This document shows positions 55,193 through 63,243 of a DNA stretch of 64,000 nt, piece by piece. The first letter of the stretch is position 1. Each line of letters begins with the position of its first letter. The notes under the pieces are model-generated. The model saw only the letters and a program-made list of their open reading frames with translations. It ran no database searches and had not been told where the DNA came from. Made by a program: the position numbers and the translations under genes. This DNA comes from Mycolicibacterium sp. P9-22 (lineage in GTDB: Bacteria > Actinomycetota > Actinomycetes > Mycobacteriales > Mycobacteriaceae): NCBI RefSeq assembly GCF_008329585.1, contig NZ_NPKP01000001.1:248001-312000 (forward strand), read 5' to 3'.

Positions 55193-56713
55193 TCATCCGC
55201 TGCTGCGACGATCCGGTCGGCCGAACCAGCGGGTGGCTGCCTCCATGAACATGCCCATATCAGGGGCGCCCGCGCTCGCCCACGCCACGACGCCGTCCGG
55301 GCGGATGAGAAGGGCGTCGAGACCGAGATCGTTGCGTGCCGGACCGGTCAGGTAATGGATTCGGCCTGCCCAGCCGTCGGCGGCGTCCCGCAACGCCCGA
55401 TGGCCGGTGAAATCCAGAACGATGCCGCACCCTTCGCGGATCAACTCACCGAGCCGGCTACCGTCGGCCAGCCGGAACTCCGGAGCGGTCGTCCCGACAA
55501 TAGGGTGCCCACCACCGATGTCGTAGTGCTCGAAGAGCCCCGACGTCATCCGGTAGACGTGCGTGGCCCCGCAGGGGGTGCTCATCAGGTCGAGCAGGAG
55601 TTTCCGTAGCGCAGGGATGTTGTGCCCGGGATGCATGGCCGCAACTTGCGCACGTGACCACTCCAGCACCGCCGCGCCGACCGGATGCCGCTCGGCCTCA
55701 TAGGTGTCGAGCAGCTCGTCGCCGGCGTGCCCGTGCACAGTGGCGGCGAGCTTCCAGCCGAGGTTCAAGGCATCCCCGATACCGAGATTCAGTCCCTGGC
55801 CGCCGAGCGGGGAGTGGATGTGCGCGGCGTCTCCGGCGAGCAGGACGCGCCCCATTCGGTAGGTGGACGCCTGCATTGCACGATCGGTGAAGCTGGATGC
55901 CAGATGCACTTCGTCGATTGACACGTCGATGCCGGAGACGCGACAGAGCACCGATTCGAGGTGATCGCGGGTCAGCGCCTGCGAGCGATCGAACGTTCCG
56001 CCGTCGAAGTCCATCATGCCCACGTGCCCCTCGAACGGGGTCCGGAGATACATGCCGTCCGGGGTCACGTTGAAACCCAAGGGAAGCTGTTGTGCATCAG
56101 CGAAACTGACATGCGCGACGTACCCGGTGAACGCCGGTTCCGTGCCCACGAAGCCGAAACCCGCCAGAGCGCGCACCACGCTGCGACCACCGTCGCGTCC
56201 CACCAGCCAACGCGCGCGGTGGTCGTGGTCGCCTGCTCTCACGACGACGCAGTCGTTGTCCTGGCTCACGGCGGTCACCGCAGCGCCTCGAACGATATCC
56301 ACGCCGAGATCAGCTGTTCGCTGCGACAGAACCGAATTGACCGCGTGCTGGCTCGTCATGAAGCCCTCCGCTGCGGGAGCCGGTAGCCGGTATTCCAGCG
56401 CCGCCACATCAATGCGGGTTGCGTCGAGATCCATGCCGGCGAAGTGACTCATAGCGCGCGGAGCCGGCGCGGACTCGGCATCCGGTGGTGCTCCGAGCGT
56501 CGCAACATCGGTGCCCGAGGCATCGGCCACCGCCTCCAGAAGGCCGCGCCGATCCAGGGTTCGGGCCGAGCCTGCGTTCAATCCCCGGAGCCCGAGCGGG
56601 AGCACCTTCCACCGGGACGCGGGTTCCCGATCCCGTTCGAGTACCAGCACCGAGCACCCGGCCAAGGCCAGTTCGTGAGCGGTGAACAGGCCGACCGGGC
56701 CACCGCCCGCCAC
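55193..56713 (-). CDS. FAD-dependent aromatic-ring monooxygenase (PheA/TfdB-like), start uncertain
   Basis: 506 aa from GTG 56713. GAGGPVG-type FAD loop (AGGGPVGLFTAHELALAG), DG motif LVGRDGGRSVVR, GD motif VLLAGDAAHIHSPLGGQGLNLGIGDA and a C-terminal thioredoxin-like domain match class A flavin monooxygenases such as phenol hydroxylases. Starting at GTG 56713 removes the first Rossmann strand; the preceding in-frame codons would read IHDVIV, ideal for that strand, but offer only ATT (56726-56728) as a possible start before the TetR stop. NAD(P)H-dependent hydroxylation of an aromatic or polyketide substrate is expected. Confidence 0.87.
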   Translation of the reverse strand: MAGGGPVGLFTAHELALAGCSVLVLERDREPASRWKVLPLGLRGLNAGSARTLDRRGLLEAVADASGTDVATLGAPPDAESAPAPRAMSHFAGMDLDATRIDVAALEYRLPAPAAEGFMTSQHAVNSVLSQRTADLGVDIVRGAAVTAVSQDNDCVVVRAGDHDHRARWLVGRDGGRSVVRALAGFGFVGTEPAFTGYVAHVSFADAQQLPLGFNVTPDGMYLRTPFEGHVGMMDFDGGTFDRSQALTRDHLESVLCRVSGIDVSIDEVHLASSFTDRAMQASTYRMGRVLLAGDAAHIHSPLGGQGLNLGIGDALNLGWKLAATVHGHAGDELLDTYEAERHPVGAAVLEWSRAQVAAMHPGHNIPALRKLLLDLMSTPCGATHVYRMTSGLFEHYDIGGGHPIVGTTAPEFRLADGSRLGELIREGCGIVLDFTGHRALRDAADGWAGRIHYLTGPARNDLGLDALLIRPDGVVAWASAGAPDMGMFMEAATRWFGRPDRRSSG

Positions 56714-56733
56714 AATGACATCGTGAATGGCAG

Positions 56734-57471
56734 TTATCTCTCAGCGGCAATGGATGTGACGAAGCTGTCCGGTGATGGCGGGTCAAGGATGGGCAGCCCG
56801 TCCAGGATGGTCGTGATTCCGCTGGTGAACTGTTGACGGTCATCATGCGTGCGCATCTGATCCAAGATGGCGTGCATGAACGGGAATCGCTCGGGCGGCA
56901 GCTCTTGCCATGCGGCTGCGGTCACCTCCAGGAATCCCTGACGGTCGGCGCCGCCCGCTGAGGCGTCCTCGCCGAATCGCGCGTGCTGACTGACCGCGCC
57001 GAGAATGTAGTGCACGATGGTCGAGGTCGCGTCGAACCATGCACTCCGCGAGACCCCGAGGGCTTGCACCTGCCGGCCGATCGTCTCGAAGATCGAGACC
57101 GTGACCTGGCCGAGCGGGTATCGAACAAGCTGGATGATCAGCCGGGTGGCGAGCCACCGATGGGCGGCGATCGCATCGAAGAGTGCGAGGGCCACTCCCG
57201 CGATGGCATCCCTGGGCGTATCGGAGTCCTTGGCGACGTGGCTCACGAGCACGCCAGTGATCAAGGTTTCGGTGGCCGCGTCCAGGAGTTCGTCCCGGGT
57301 GCCCACGCGGTAATAAATCGCACCCGATCCGGTGGCCAGGCGCTCGGTGACCGTGCGCAGGGTGAGTGCGCTTTCGCCTCCGGAGTCGAGTATCCCGATG
57401 GCGACGTCGATGATCTGATCTCGCGAGAGCACCTGGTTGCGCCGTTGTGGGTGGCGAACCGTTGGTGGCAT
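56734..57471 (-). CDS. TetR-family regulator
   Basis: 245 aa from ATG 57471 (MPPTVRHPQRRNQVLSRD). HTH: IIDVAIGILDSGGESALTLRTVTERLATGSGAIYYRVGTRDELL, a TetR/TetR_C-type layout with the unusual YYRVG anchor. Its TAA lies 5 nt before the monooxygenase ATT codon at 56728 and 20 nt before GTG 56713, so regulator and enzyme share a transcript. It diverges from a secreted hydrolase. Confidence 0.83.
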   Translation of the reverse strand: MPPTVRHPQRRNQVLSRDQIIDVAIGILDSGGESALTLRTVTERLATGSGAIYYRVGTRDELLDAATETLITGVLVSHVAKDSDTPRDAIAGVALALFDAIAAHRWLATRLIIQLVRYPLGQVTVSIFETIGRQVQALGVSRSAWFDATSTIVHYILGAVSQHARFGEDASAGGADRQGFLEVTAAAWQELPPERFPFMHAILDQMRTHDDRQQFTSGITTILDGLPILDPPSPDSFVTSIAAER

Positions 57472-57510
57472 GACCTCATCGTGCCACGATATTTGGATTG
57501 CTGCACTAAA

Positions 57511-57527
57511 TTGGTACGTTGATCCAA
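57511..57527. promoter_or_regulatory. Imperfect inverted repeat, possible TetR operator
   Basis: TTGGTAC-GTT-GATCCAA (7-3-7, two inner mismatched pairs) in the divergent promoter between the TetR gene at 56734-57471 and the secreted hydrolase. Confidence 0.35.
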
Positions 57528-57562
57528 ACAGTGGTGTCACTCGTGTGGGGACGGAGAACGGC

Positions 57563-58681
57563 GTGGCGATATCTCGGCGGTTGGCGCACGCCGCGGTCGC
57601 CTTGGCGTTGTCGCTGATATCCGTGTCCGGTGGCGTCACGACCGACAGGGTTGCGCACGCCGCACCGGCTGAGTCTCCCGTTCTGATCGACGACGCATCG
57701 CGTGACGTGCAGGTTCGGCATCCAGCTGCGAGTTGTTCGGCGTATCGGGTTCCGGTGTCATTGGCAATGATCGGCACGGCTCACCTCTACGGTGAGCTGT
57801 GCACACCGCTCGGTGCGCCGTCCACGCACAGTGCTGTACAGCTTCTGGTTCCGGGATCCACCTACAACCACATCTATTACGACATGCCGGTACGGCCCGG
57901 GACCTATTCCTATGTCGCCACGGCGCTCGACGCCGGCTATTCGACGTTCAACATCGATCGATTGGCCACCGGCCGGAGCAGCCTGCCGCCCAGTGCTTCA
58001 TACACGTTCGACGCCGGCGTGGAGGCCCTGCATCAGGTGGTGACCGCACTTCGATCGGGGGCCATAGGTGACCGCCCGTTCGACACCGTGGTGTGGGTCG
58101 GCCATTCTCTCGGGTCATCGATGGCATGGAGTGCGGCCGCCAACCATCGCGACATCGACGCCTTCGTGCTCACAGGGATGAGCCATGTTGTCCAAGAGAG
58201 TGTTCCGGACGGCGGCCCCGCTGCCGACGTTCCATTCGAGGTTCCGGCGATCAGTGATCCGATGTTCCGCGACACCGTCGCCGACCCGGGCTACCGCACG
58301 ACCAACGCCGGAATGCGACGCTTCTTCTACTACGGTCCGAACGCCGACCCGGCTGTCATTGCTGCCGATGAGGCGCACAAGGACTTGAGCACAGTGCAAG
58401 ACACGAGATTCCCGGAAGCCGTTCCATCGCAATCTCTTTCATGGTCCATTGCAGTGCCGACCCTGCTGGTGGTAGGCGATCGGGACCAATACTGCACAGT
58501 GCCTGTCTGCACGCCCGAATCGATACTGCAGCACGAGCGCCCCTACTACTCGCCCGAAGCGGGACTCGACGCGATCGTCGTCGGGGACAGCGGCCACAGC
58601 GTGCAACTACACGAGAACGCACCGCAGACAAACGCGGCCATCCTCGAGTGGCTTTCCGTTGCAGCCCCGTCCAACCGGTGA
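57563..58681 (+). CDS. Secreted alpha/beta hydrolase
   Basis: 372 aa from GTG 57563, with GGAG 6 nt upstream. Signal peptide: AISRR, hydrophobic AAVALALSLISVSGG, cleavage near AHA-AP. The hydrolase core has TVVWVGHSLGSSMAW with nucleophile Ser, GDRDQYC (Asp) and GDSGHSVQLHENA (His). Several Cys suggest extracytoplasmic disulfides. Likely an esterase or lipase acting outside the membrane on the compound whose fragments the cluster degrades; substrate unknown. Confidence 0.83.
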   Translation: MAISRRLAHAAVALALSLISVSGGVTTDRVAHAAPAESPVLIDDASRDVQVRHPAASCSAYRVPVSLAMIGTAHLYGELCTPLGAPSTHSAVQLLVPGSTYNHIYYDMPVRPGTYSYVATALDAGYSTFNIDRLATGRSSLPPSASYTFDAGVEALHQVVTALRSGAIGDRPFDTVVWVGHSLGSSMAWSAAANHRDIDAFVLTGMSHVVQESVPDGGPAADVPFEVPAISDPMFRDTVADPGYRTTNAGMRRFFYYGPNADPAVIAADEAHKDLSTVQDTRFPEAVPSQSLSWSIAVPTLLVVGDRDQYCTVPVCTPESILQHERPYYSPEAGLDAIVVGDSGHSVQLHENAPQTNAAILEWLSVAAPSNR

Positions 58682-58696
58682 TCCACCACCGGTTGG
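58671..58696. terminator. Bidirectional hairpin between convergent genes
   Basis: CCAACCGGTG (58671-58680) pairs perfectly with CACCGGTTGG (58687-58696), 6-nt loop, overlapping the hydrolase stop; no T-run. Confidence 0.7.
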
Positions 58697-58720
58697 TCGG
58701 CGTGCTGGTCATCCAACGGA

Positions 58721-59758
58721 CTAGGGGAGAGGTGCGACCTGGACAACCGTCTTTCCGCGCCCGCCGCCGGAGAGTGCCTGATTGAGGGTTTCCCGAGCGC
58801 TTTCCAAACCTTCGACGACGGTCTCGTCGTACGTCACCGAGCCCTCGCCCAGTGCCGCGGCGAGCTTTCCGATGATCTCGGCGTAACGGTCGATATGGTC
58901 GGTGACGATGAAGCCCCGCAGGGTCGCTCGCTGCATGAGCAGCTGGTTTGCATTGCGCAGACCGGGTTGATCGCCGTCGTCGTTGTAGGTGTCGTACTCA
59001 GAGATCAGACCACACAGCGCCACTCGTGCACCGATGTTCAACCGGCCCAGGACGTGATCCATGATCGGGCCGCCCACGTTCTCGAAGTCGACGTCGATGC
59101 CGTCGGGTGTCGCCTTGTCGAGTTGCTCGCGCCAGTCGTCCGAGTGCCGGTCCACGCACGCGTCGAAGCCGAGTTCGGCCACCAGATGCCGGCACTTCTC
59201 GCCGCCGCCGGCGATGCCGACGACGCGGGCGCCGCGCTGCTTTGCCAGCTGGCCGGCGATGGAACCGACGGCGCCCCCGGCGGCGGACACGACAACCGTC
59301 TCGCCGGGCTGCGGATCGCCCAACTCGATGCCGATGAACGCTGAAATGCCGGTGTGGCCGAGTACTCCCAGGAATGCCGAAAGCGGCGCCGGTAGCGGGT
59401 CGGGCAGCACCGTGAACGGAAACTCGAGGACGGAATCATCAGCGACACAATATTCTTGCCACCCGGTGAAGCCGAGGACGAACGCGCCGACCGGCAGGTC
59501 GTCTCGCCGGCTTTCGATGACCTGTCCGACACCGAGGCCCCGCATTACGGCGCCCAACTCGACCGGCGGGATGTAGGAACGTAACTGGCTCATCCAGACA
59601 CGGTTCGTAGGGTCGAGCGACAGGTACAGGGTGCGGACCAACGCCTGCCCCTCCGCGATATCGGGGATGGACTCCTCGACCCACTCAAGATCTTGTTCGG
59701 TGACCTGGCCCTGCGGCCGCCTCTGCAGACGGAACAGCCGGTTGGTGGGTGGTTTCAT
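58721..59758 (-). CDS. MDR-family NADPH-dependent 2-alkenal/prostaglandin reductase-like
   Basis: 345 aa zinc-independent MDR. The N-terminus NRLFRLQRRPQGQVTEQDLEW and LYLSLDPTNRVWMS are typical of the leukotriene B4 dehydrogenase/CurA group; cofactor loop VSAAGGAVGSIAGQLAKQRGARVVGIAGG; substrate-side FENVGGPIMDHVL and GLISEYD. Reduces an activated C=C bond with NADPH. Divergent from the SnoaL-like gene across 285 bp that holds operator site D and an AT-rich patch at about 59850-59880. Confidence 0.88.
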   Translation of the reverse strand: MKPPTNRLFRLQRRPQGQVTEQDLEWVEESIPDIAEGQALVRTLYLSLDPTNRVWMSQLRSYIPPVELGAVMRGLGVGQVIESRRDDLPVGAFVLGFTGWQEYCVADDSVLEFPFTVLPDPLPAPLSAFLGVLGHTGISAFIGIELGDPQPGETVVVSAAGGAVGSIAGQLAKQRGARVVGIAGGGEKCRHLVAELGFDACVDRHSDDWREQLDKATPDGIDVDFENVGGPIMDHVLGRLNIGARVALCGLISEYDTYNDDGDQPGLRNANQLLMQRATLRGFIVTDHIDRYAEIIGKLAAALGEGSVTYDETVVEGLESARETLNQALSGGGRGKTVVQVAPLP

Positions 59759-59950
59759 GGCGAATCCTCGTTGTCAGCGGTGACTGGAATGGTGGTCATC
59801 AAGTGGCGCACGTACCGCATCCGCAGGGATGGCGGCAAGACCCGTAGTGATTTTAAACTCATTGTCGTTATTAATCAACGGTATGTCGATTGGCTGATGG
59901 TTTCCGCTTGGCAGGTGTGAATCACGTTCAGGGGCAACGGATGCAATACT

Positions 59951-59967
59951 GTCGACATAGTGTTGAC
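59951..59967. promoter_or_regulatory. Operator site D (GTCRACA-N3-TGTYGAC)
   Basis: GTCGACA-TAG-TGTTGAC, the best match of the four, 77 bp upstream of the SnoaL-like start. Confidence 0.8.
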
Positions 59968-60043
59968 TATCAACGACGCATGGTGCACTCTCAATTTTGA
60001 CCACCGACTGTGATGACAGTCGACCGAGAGATGGAGGCGGCGC

Positions 60044-60526
60044 ATGAGCGTACAAACGGACAACCGCGCGACGGTTGAGCGATTCTGGGGGGCACTCGAT
60101 GACGGTCCGCCTCAAGGCGCGGCGCTGGAAGCGTGGAAGGACAACTTTGCCGAGGAGGGCGTCTGGGAGATGCCGTTTGCGCCTGAGCCGCTCGCCGACA
60201 CCGTGCCGGGCCGACACCTGATCGGTCATTTCATCGACTGGTTCTTCGCCTCGGTGCCCGACCTCCGGATCGATTCCCTGACCGTGCACGACACGACCGA
60301 CCCAGAACTCTTCATTCTGGAACTGCACGGAAAGGCGACGGTCACGCAGACCGGCAAGATCTACGCCAATACCTATTGCACCCACATGCGGATCCGGGAC
60401 GGCAAGGTGGTGCTGATCCGCGAGTACTTCAATCCCAATGTTGTGCTGGAGGCGTTCGGGCGCGACGTGATCGCCGAGGGCATGTCAGCTGTCATGGCTG
60501 CTGCCGGAGTGGGGGCCAACCAGTGA
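60044..60526 (+). CDS. SnoaL/NTF2-like protein
   Basis: 160 aa cone-shaped NTF2-like fold: helix NRATVERFWGALDD, W-E-MPFAPEPL, GRHLIGHFIDWFF, ILELHGKATV, TYCTHMRIRDGKVVLIREYFNP. Relatives include polyketide cyclases, limonene epoxide hydrolase-like and ketosteroid isomerase-like enzymes. Here it is coupled by a GTGA overlap to DUF3237 copy 2, so the two act in the same step or complex. GGAGG lies upstream of ATG 60044 and operator site D further up. Confidence 0.82.
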   Translation: MSVQTDNRATVERFWGALDDGPPQGAALEAWKDNFAEEGVWEMPFAPEPLADTVPGRHLIGHFIDWFFASVPDLRIDSLTVHDTTDPELFILELHGKATVTQTGKIYANTYCTHMRIRDGKVVLIREYFNPNVVLEAFGRDVIAEGMSAVMAAAGVGANQ

Positions 60527-60981
60527 AGTTGGAGCTGGAGTTCTCCTACACCGCAGAGCTTGCCGAACCTCAGGTCGTCGGCCCGGGCCCTTACGGGCTG
60601 CGGCAGGTCTTGGCGGTGACCGGTGGCAAGGTCACCGGTAACCGGTTCAGCGGCACCGCTGCCCCCGGCGGCGGAGACTGGCTACTGGCCGGCGAGGACG
60701 GCTACGGCCGACTCGATGTGCGCGCCCAGTTCTACACCGATGACGGCGCGGTGATCTACATGAGTTACCAGGGCCTGGTCGAGGTCAACGAAGCAGCCGC
60801 AGGAGCCCTGGGCGGCGGTGACACCGGCACCGACTTCGGCGACCACTACTTCGTCACCACCCCACGCCTGGAATCCGGCGACCCCAAATACGCCTGGGTC
60901 AACCAGAACATCTTCGTCGGCCAGGGACGCATCCAACCCGGACCCGTCGTCGAATTCCAGGTCTTCCGCGTCGTCCTGTGA
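60523..60981 (+). CDS. DUF3237 protein, copy 2
   Basis: 152 aa, identical after residue 1 to copy 1 at 48419-48877. GTG start inside the SnoaL-like stop (GTGA), so it relies on translational coupling, whereas copy 1 has its own strong ribosome site. This different initiation with near-identical coding sequence suggests the body of the gene has been homogenised or recently copied. Same regulon as copy 1 through sites A/B and D. The stop is followed by a large hairpin. Confidence 0.88.
   Translation: MKLELEFSYTAELAEPQVVGPGPYGLRQVLAVTGGKVTGNRFSGTAAPGGGDWLLAGEDGYGRLDVRAQFYTDDGAVIYMSYQGLVEVNEAAAGALGGGDTGTDFGDHYFVTTPRLESGDPKYAWVNQNIFVGQGRIQPGPVVEFQVFRVVL
60523..60981. repeat. Inverted gene-sized duplicate, right copy
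   Basis: Partner of 48419-48877; by eye only four substitutions in 459 bp. No terminal inverted repeats or transposase at either edge. Confidence 0.93.
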
Positions 60982-61038
60982 CAGGGCGGCTGCCGTCCAA
61001 TAGGTAGGGCCACCGCCGACTTGTTCGGCGCGCAACTC

Positions 61039-61092
61039 GGCACGCCGGCCGGGTGCACGTCACCTGAGTGACAGCATCCGGCTCGGCGTGCC
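61039..61092. terminator. Long bidirectional terminator hairpin
   Basis: GGCACGCCG (61039-61047) plus GCCGG pair with CCGGC and CGGCGTGCC (61084-61092) around one bulged base; the apex has an inner GTCAC-CTGA-GTGAC hairpin (61059-61072). It lies between convergent DUF3237 copy 2 and the GntR gene. Confidence 0.75.
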
Positions 61093-61113
61093 TTCCATGA
61101 CGACTGCCGTCGG

Positions 61114-61770
61114 TCAGTCCTGGCTCCGCGGTGGCAAAGTCGCGTAGGTGAAGGCGAACAGGTAATCGCTGAGCCCGAGCGATGCGGTTTCGGCGGCCTC
61201 GGCATCCCCGGCGGCAATCGCGGCCAGGATCGCGCTGTGTAACGTGCCGGCCTCGGCCAGATCTTGATGCGGGTCAGTCAGATTGCCGAACCAGAACCGC
61301 CGCGACAATCCCTGCAGGGGTGCCATCGCGACCTCGACGAATTCGTTGTGCGTCGCGCTGACCACCAGCGCGTGCGCGTCCCGCAGGAACGTGGCGAAAT
61401 CGTCGACCGATTTGGTGGCGGCGAGAACGTCCTCGGCGAGTGCGGCCGCCGTGCGACGCTGGTGTGCGCTGGCCCGTTGGGCTGCGAGGCGGACGGCGAA
61501 CGGCTCCAAGGTCCGGCGCAATTCGAGCAGTTTGAGTTGAGCCTCGATCGAAGCCGTGGGCACCAGGACGCCCCGGTTGGCGTGGATCTCGACGAGCCGC
61601 TCGCGCGCCAGCCGTTGCAGCGCTTCCCGGACTGGCGTACGCCCGAGTCCGGTCAACTCCATGAGTTGTTTCTCCGACACCAGCGCGCCAGGCGGAAGCT
61701 CCTGCAGCACGATCAAACGCTCTATCTGCAGGAACGCCTGGTCAGCCTTGTTGGGCATGATGCCGGTCAT
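61114..61770 (-). CDS. GntR-family regulator (FCD/FadR subgroup)
   Basis: 218 aa. Winged HTH: QIERLIVLQELPPGALVSEKQLMELTGLGRTPVREALQRLARERLVEIHANRGVLVP, the standard GntR start. An all-helical FCD domain follows with likely metal-binding His residues (DAHALVVSATHNEF, TLHSAILAAI). Such proteins sense organic acids. ATG 61770 or the in-frame ATG 61758 begins it. Divergent from the FAD oxidoreductase/dehydratase operon with an inverted repeat between. Confidence 0.88.
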   Translation of the reverse strand: MTGIMPNKADQAFLQIERLIVLQELPPGALVSEKQLMELTGLGRTPVREALQRLARERLVEIHANRGVLVPTASIEAQLKLLELRRTLEPFAVRLAAQRASAHQRRTAAALAEDVLAATKSVDDFATFLRDAHALVVSATHNEFVEVAMAPLQGLSRRFWFGNLTDPHQDLAEAGTLHSAILAAIAAGDAEAAETASLGLSDYLFAFTYATLPPRSQD

Positions 61771-61782
61771 CGCTGGGTCCCC

Positions 61783-61802
61783 ATTGTCATGGGGTAGACA
61801 AT
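61783..61802. promoter_or_regulatory. Inverted repeat, probable GntR operator
   Basis: ATTGTC-N8-GACAAT is a perfect inverted repeat in the 60-bp divergent promoter; it overlaps a second perfect one, CCCCAT-TGTC-ATGGGG (61779-61794). Confidence 0.6.
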
Positions 61803-61830
61803 ATCGCGACCATCGATGTACCGTCCATCC

Positions 61831-63243
61831 ATGACTGATATATCGGTTGAATGGCGGTTGAGTCTCGGCCTCGAAGAGGTTGCGGCTCGCCATTTTCCGG
61901 TGGTCGATGATGTCGACGTCGCGGTCGTCGGAGCCGGCGCCGCGGGCGTCGCCGCGGCCACCATCGCCGCCGAAGCGGGCGCACGTGTGCTGGTGATCGA
62001 GAAGTACGGGTTCGCCGGCGGGGCAGCCGTGGCCGGGCTCTCGGGCACGATCTGCGGTATGTACCTGGCGTCCGACGACGCCCGGCCGCCCGAACAGGTG
62101 GTGCGGGGTTTCACCGAGCGATTTGCCGCGGAACTGACCGCGCGCGGCGGCCTCACCGAGCCCCAGCGCTACGGCAAGACCTTCACCGCAGCCCATGATC
62201 CGCTGATGTGGCGCGAGTCCGCCGACGCGCTGCTTACCCGGGCCGGGGCACGCATCCTGTTCCACACCCAGGTGATCGACGTTCTCGTCGAGGATGGCCG
62301 CTACCGCGGTCTGCTGGTGGCCTCCAACGCCGGCGTCGGACTCATCCGGGCCGGACGGATCATCGATGCCTCCGGGGACGGAGCGGTGGTGGCGCGCGGC
62401 GGCGGCGCCTACCGGTTCGGAGCCGACGGCCGCATCCAGAACCCGACGATGTTCTTCCGGCTGGGCAACGTCGACACCGAGAGCTTCTGGGCGGCGTGGG
62501 GCGAGGACACCATCAGTCCGGCATGGGTCACCACGGCGATCGACGCCGCCAGGGCCGGCGGAGTTGACCTGCCGCGCAACAAAATCTGGGTCTTCGCCAC
62601 CAGCCGGCCGGGCGAGCTGCTGGTCAACGCCACCAGGCTGACCGCTCCCGACGGCCGCATGCTCAACGTCATCGACCCCGCCGATTTCACCATCGCCGAG
62701 ATCGGCGGCCGGCAGCAGGTTCGTGACTACGCCCGCTTTCTCGCCGGCACCGTGCCCGGATGTGCGAATGCGTTTGTCGTCGACACCGGCGTGGAAGCCG
62801 GCATCCGGCAGACCCGGACGGTGGCAGGGGTGCAGACGCTTCGCGACAGCGACGTCGTGGATGGCACCAAAAGGGACGACTCGATCTGCCGTTCCCCCTG
62901 GCCGATCGAATTGCACGACGGCGAGAAACCGCGGCTGCACTGGTTATTGGACGACTACTACGACGTGCCGTTCGGTGCGCTGGTGCCCGAGCGCGGCGAG
63001 AACGTCGTGGTGGCGGGCCGGTGCCTCAGCGCCGAGCATCACGCCCTGGCTTCGGCCCGGGTCACCGCACAGTGCTTCGAATACGGCCACGCCGCAGCGG
63101 TGGCCACCCTGGTCTCCCTGGACTCCGGTGTGGGCTACCGCGACCTCGAGGTGCGGGACATCCAGACCCGCATGATCGCCAACGGAAGTGCGCTCGAGCC
63201 CGCGACCGCGGTCGCAGCGCACTCGGAAAGGCAGGATTCGTGA
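61831..63243 (+). CDS. FAD-dependent oxidoreductase (FAD_oxidored/PF12831-like)
   Basis: 470 aa from ATG 61831. FAD loop VDVAVVGAGAAGVAAATIAAEAGARVLVIEK, then GLSGTICGMYLASDD, DASGDGAVVARGGGAYRFG, and the C-terminal FAD contact LVPERGENVVVAGRCLSAEHHALASARVTA. No signal peptide. A dehydrogenase or oxidase of small hydroxy-acids or amines is likely. The stop overlaps the start of the dehydratase gene (GTGA), so they are consecutive enzymes in one pathway controlled by the divergent GntR. Confidence 0.85.
   Translation: MTDISVEWRLSLGLEEVAARHFPVVDDVDVAVVGAGAAGVAAATIAAEAGARVLVIEKYGFAGGAAVAGLSGTICGMYLASDDARPPEQVVRGFTERFAAELTARGGLTEPQRYGKTFTAAHDPLMWRESADALLTRAGARILFHTQVIDVLVEDGRYRGLLVASNAGVGLIRAGRIIDASGDGAVVARGGGAYRFGADGRIQNPTMFFRLGNVDTESFWAAWGEDTISPAWVTTAIDAARAGGVDLPRNKIWVFATSRPGELLVNATRLTAPDGRMLNVIDPADFTIAEIGGRQQVRDYARFLAGTVPGCANAFVVDTGVEAGIRQTRTVAGVQTLRDSDVVDGTKRDDSICRSPWPIELHDGEKPRLHWLLDDYYDVPFGALVPERGENVVVAGRCLSAEHHALASARVTAQCFEYGHAAAVATLVSLDSGVGYRDLEVRDIQTRMIANGSALEPATAVAAHSERQDS

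Noticed and set aside
48419..60981. Composite transposon bounded by the two DUF3237 genes
   Set aside because: The repeats are ordinary coding genes without transposase, terminal inverted repeats or target duplications, and identity ends exactly at codon boundaries.
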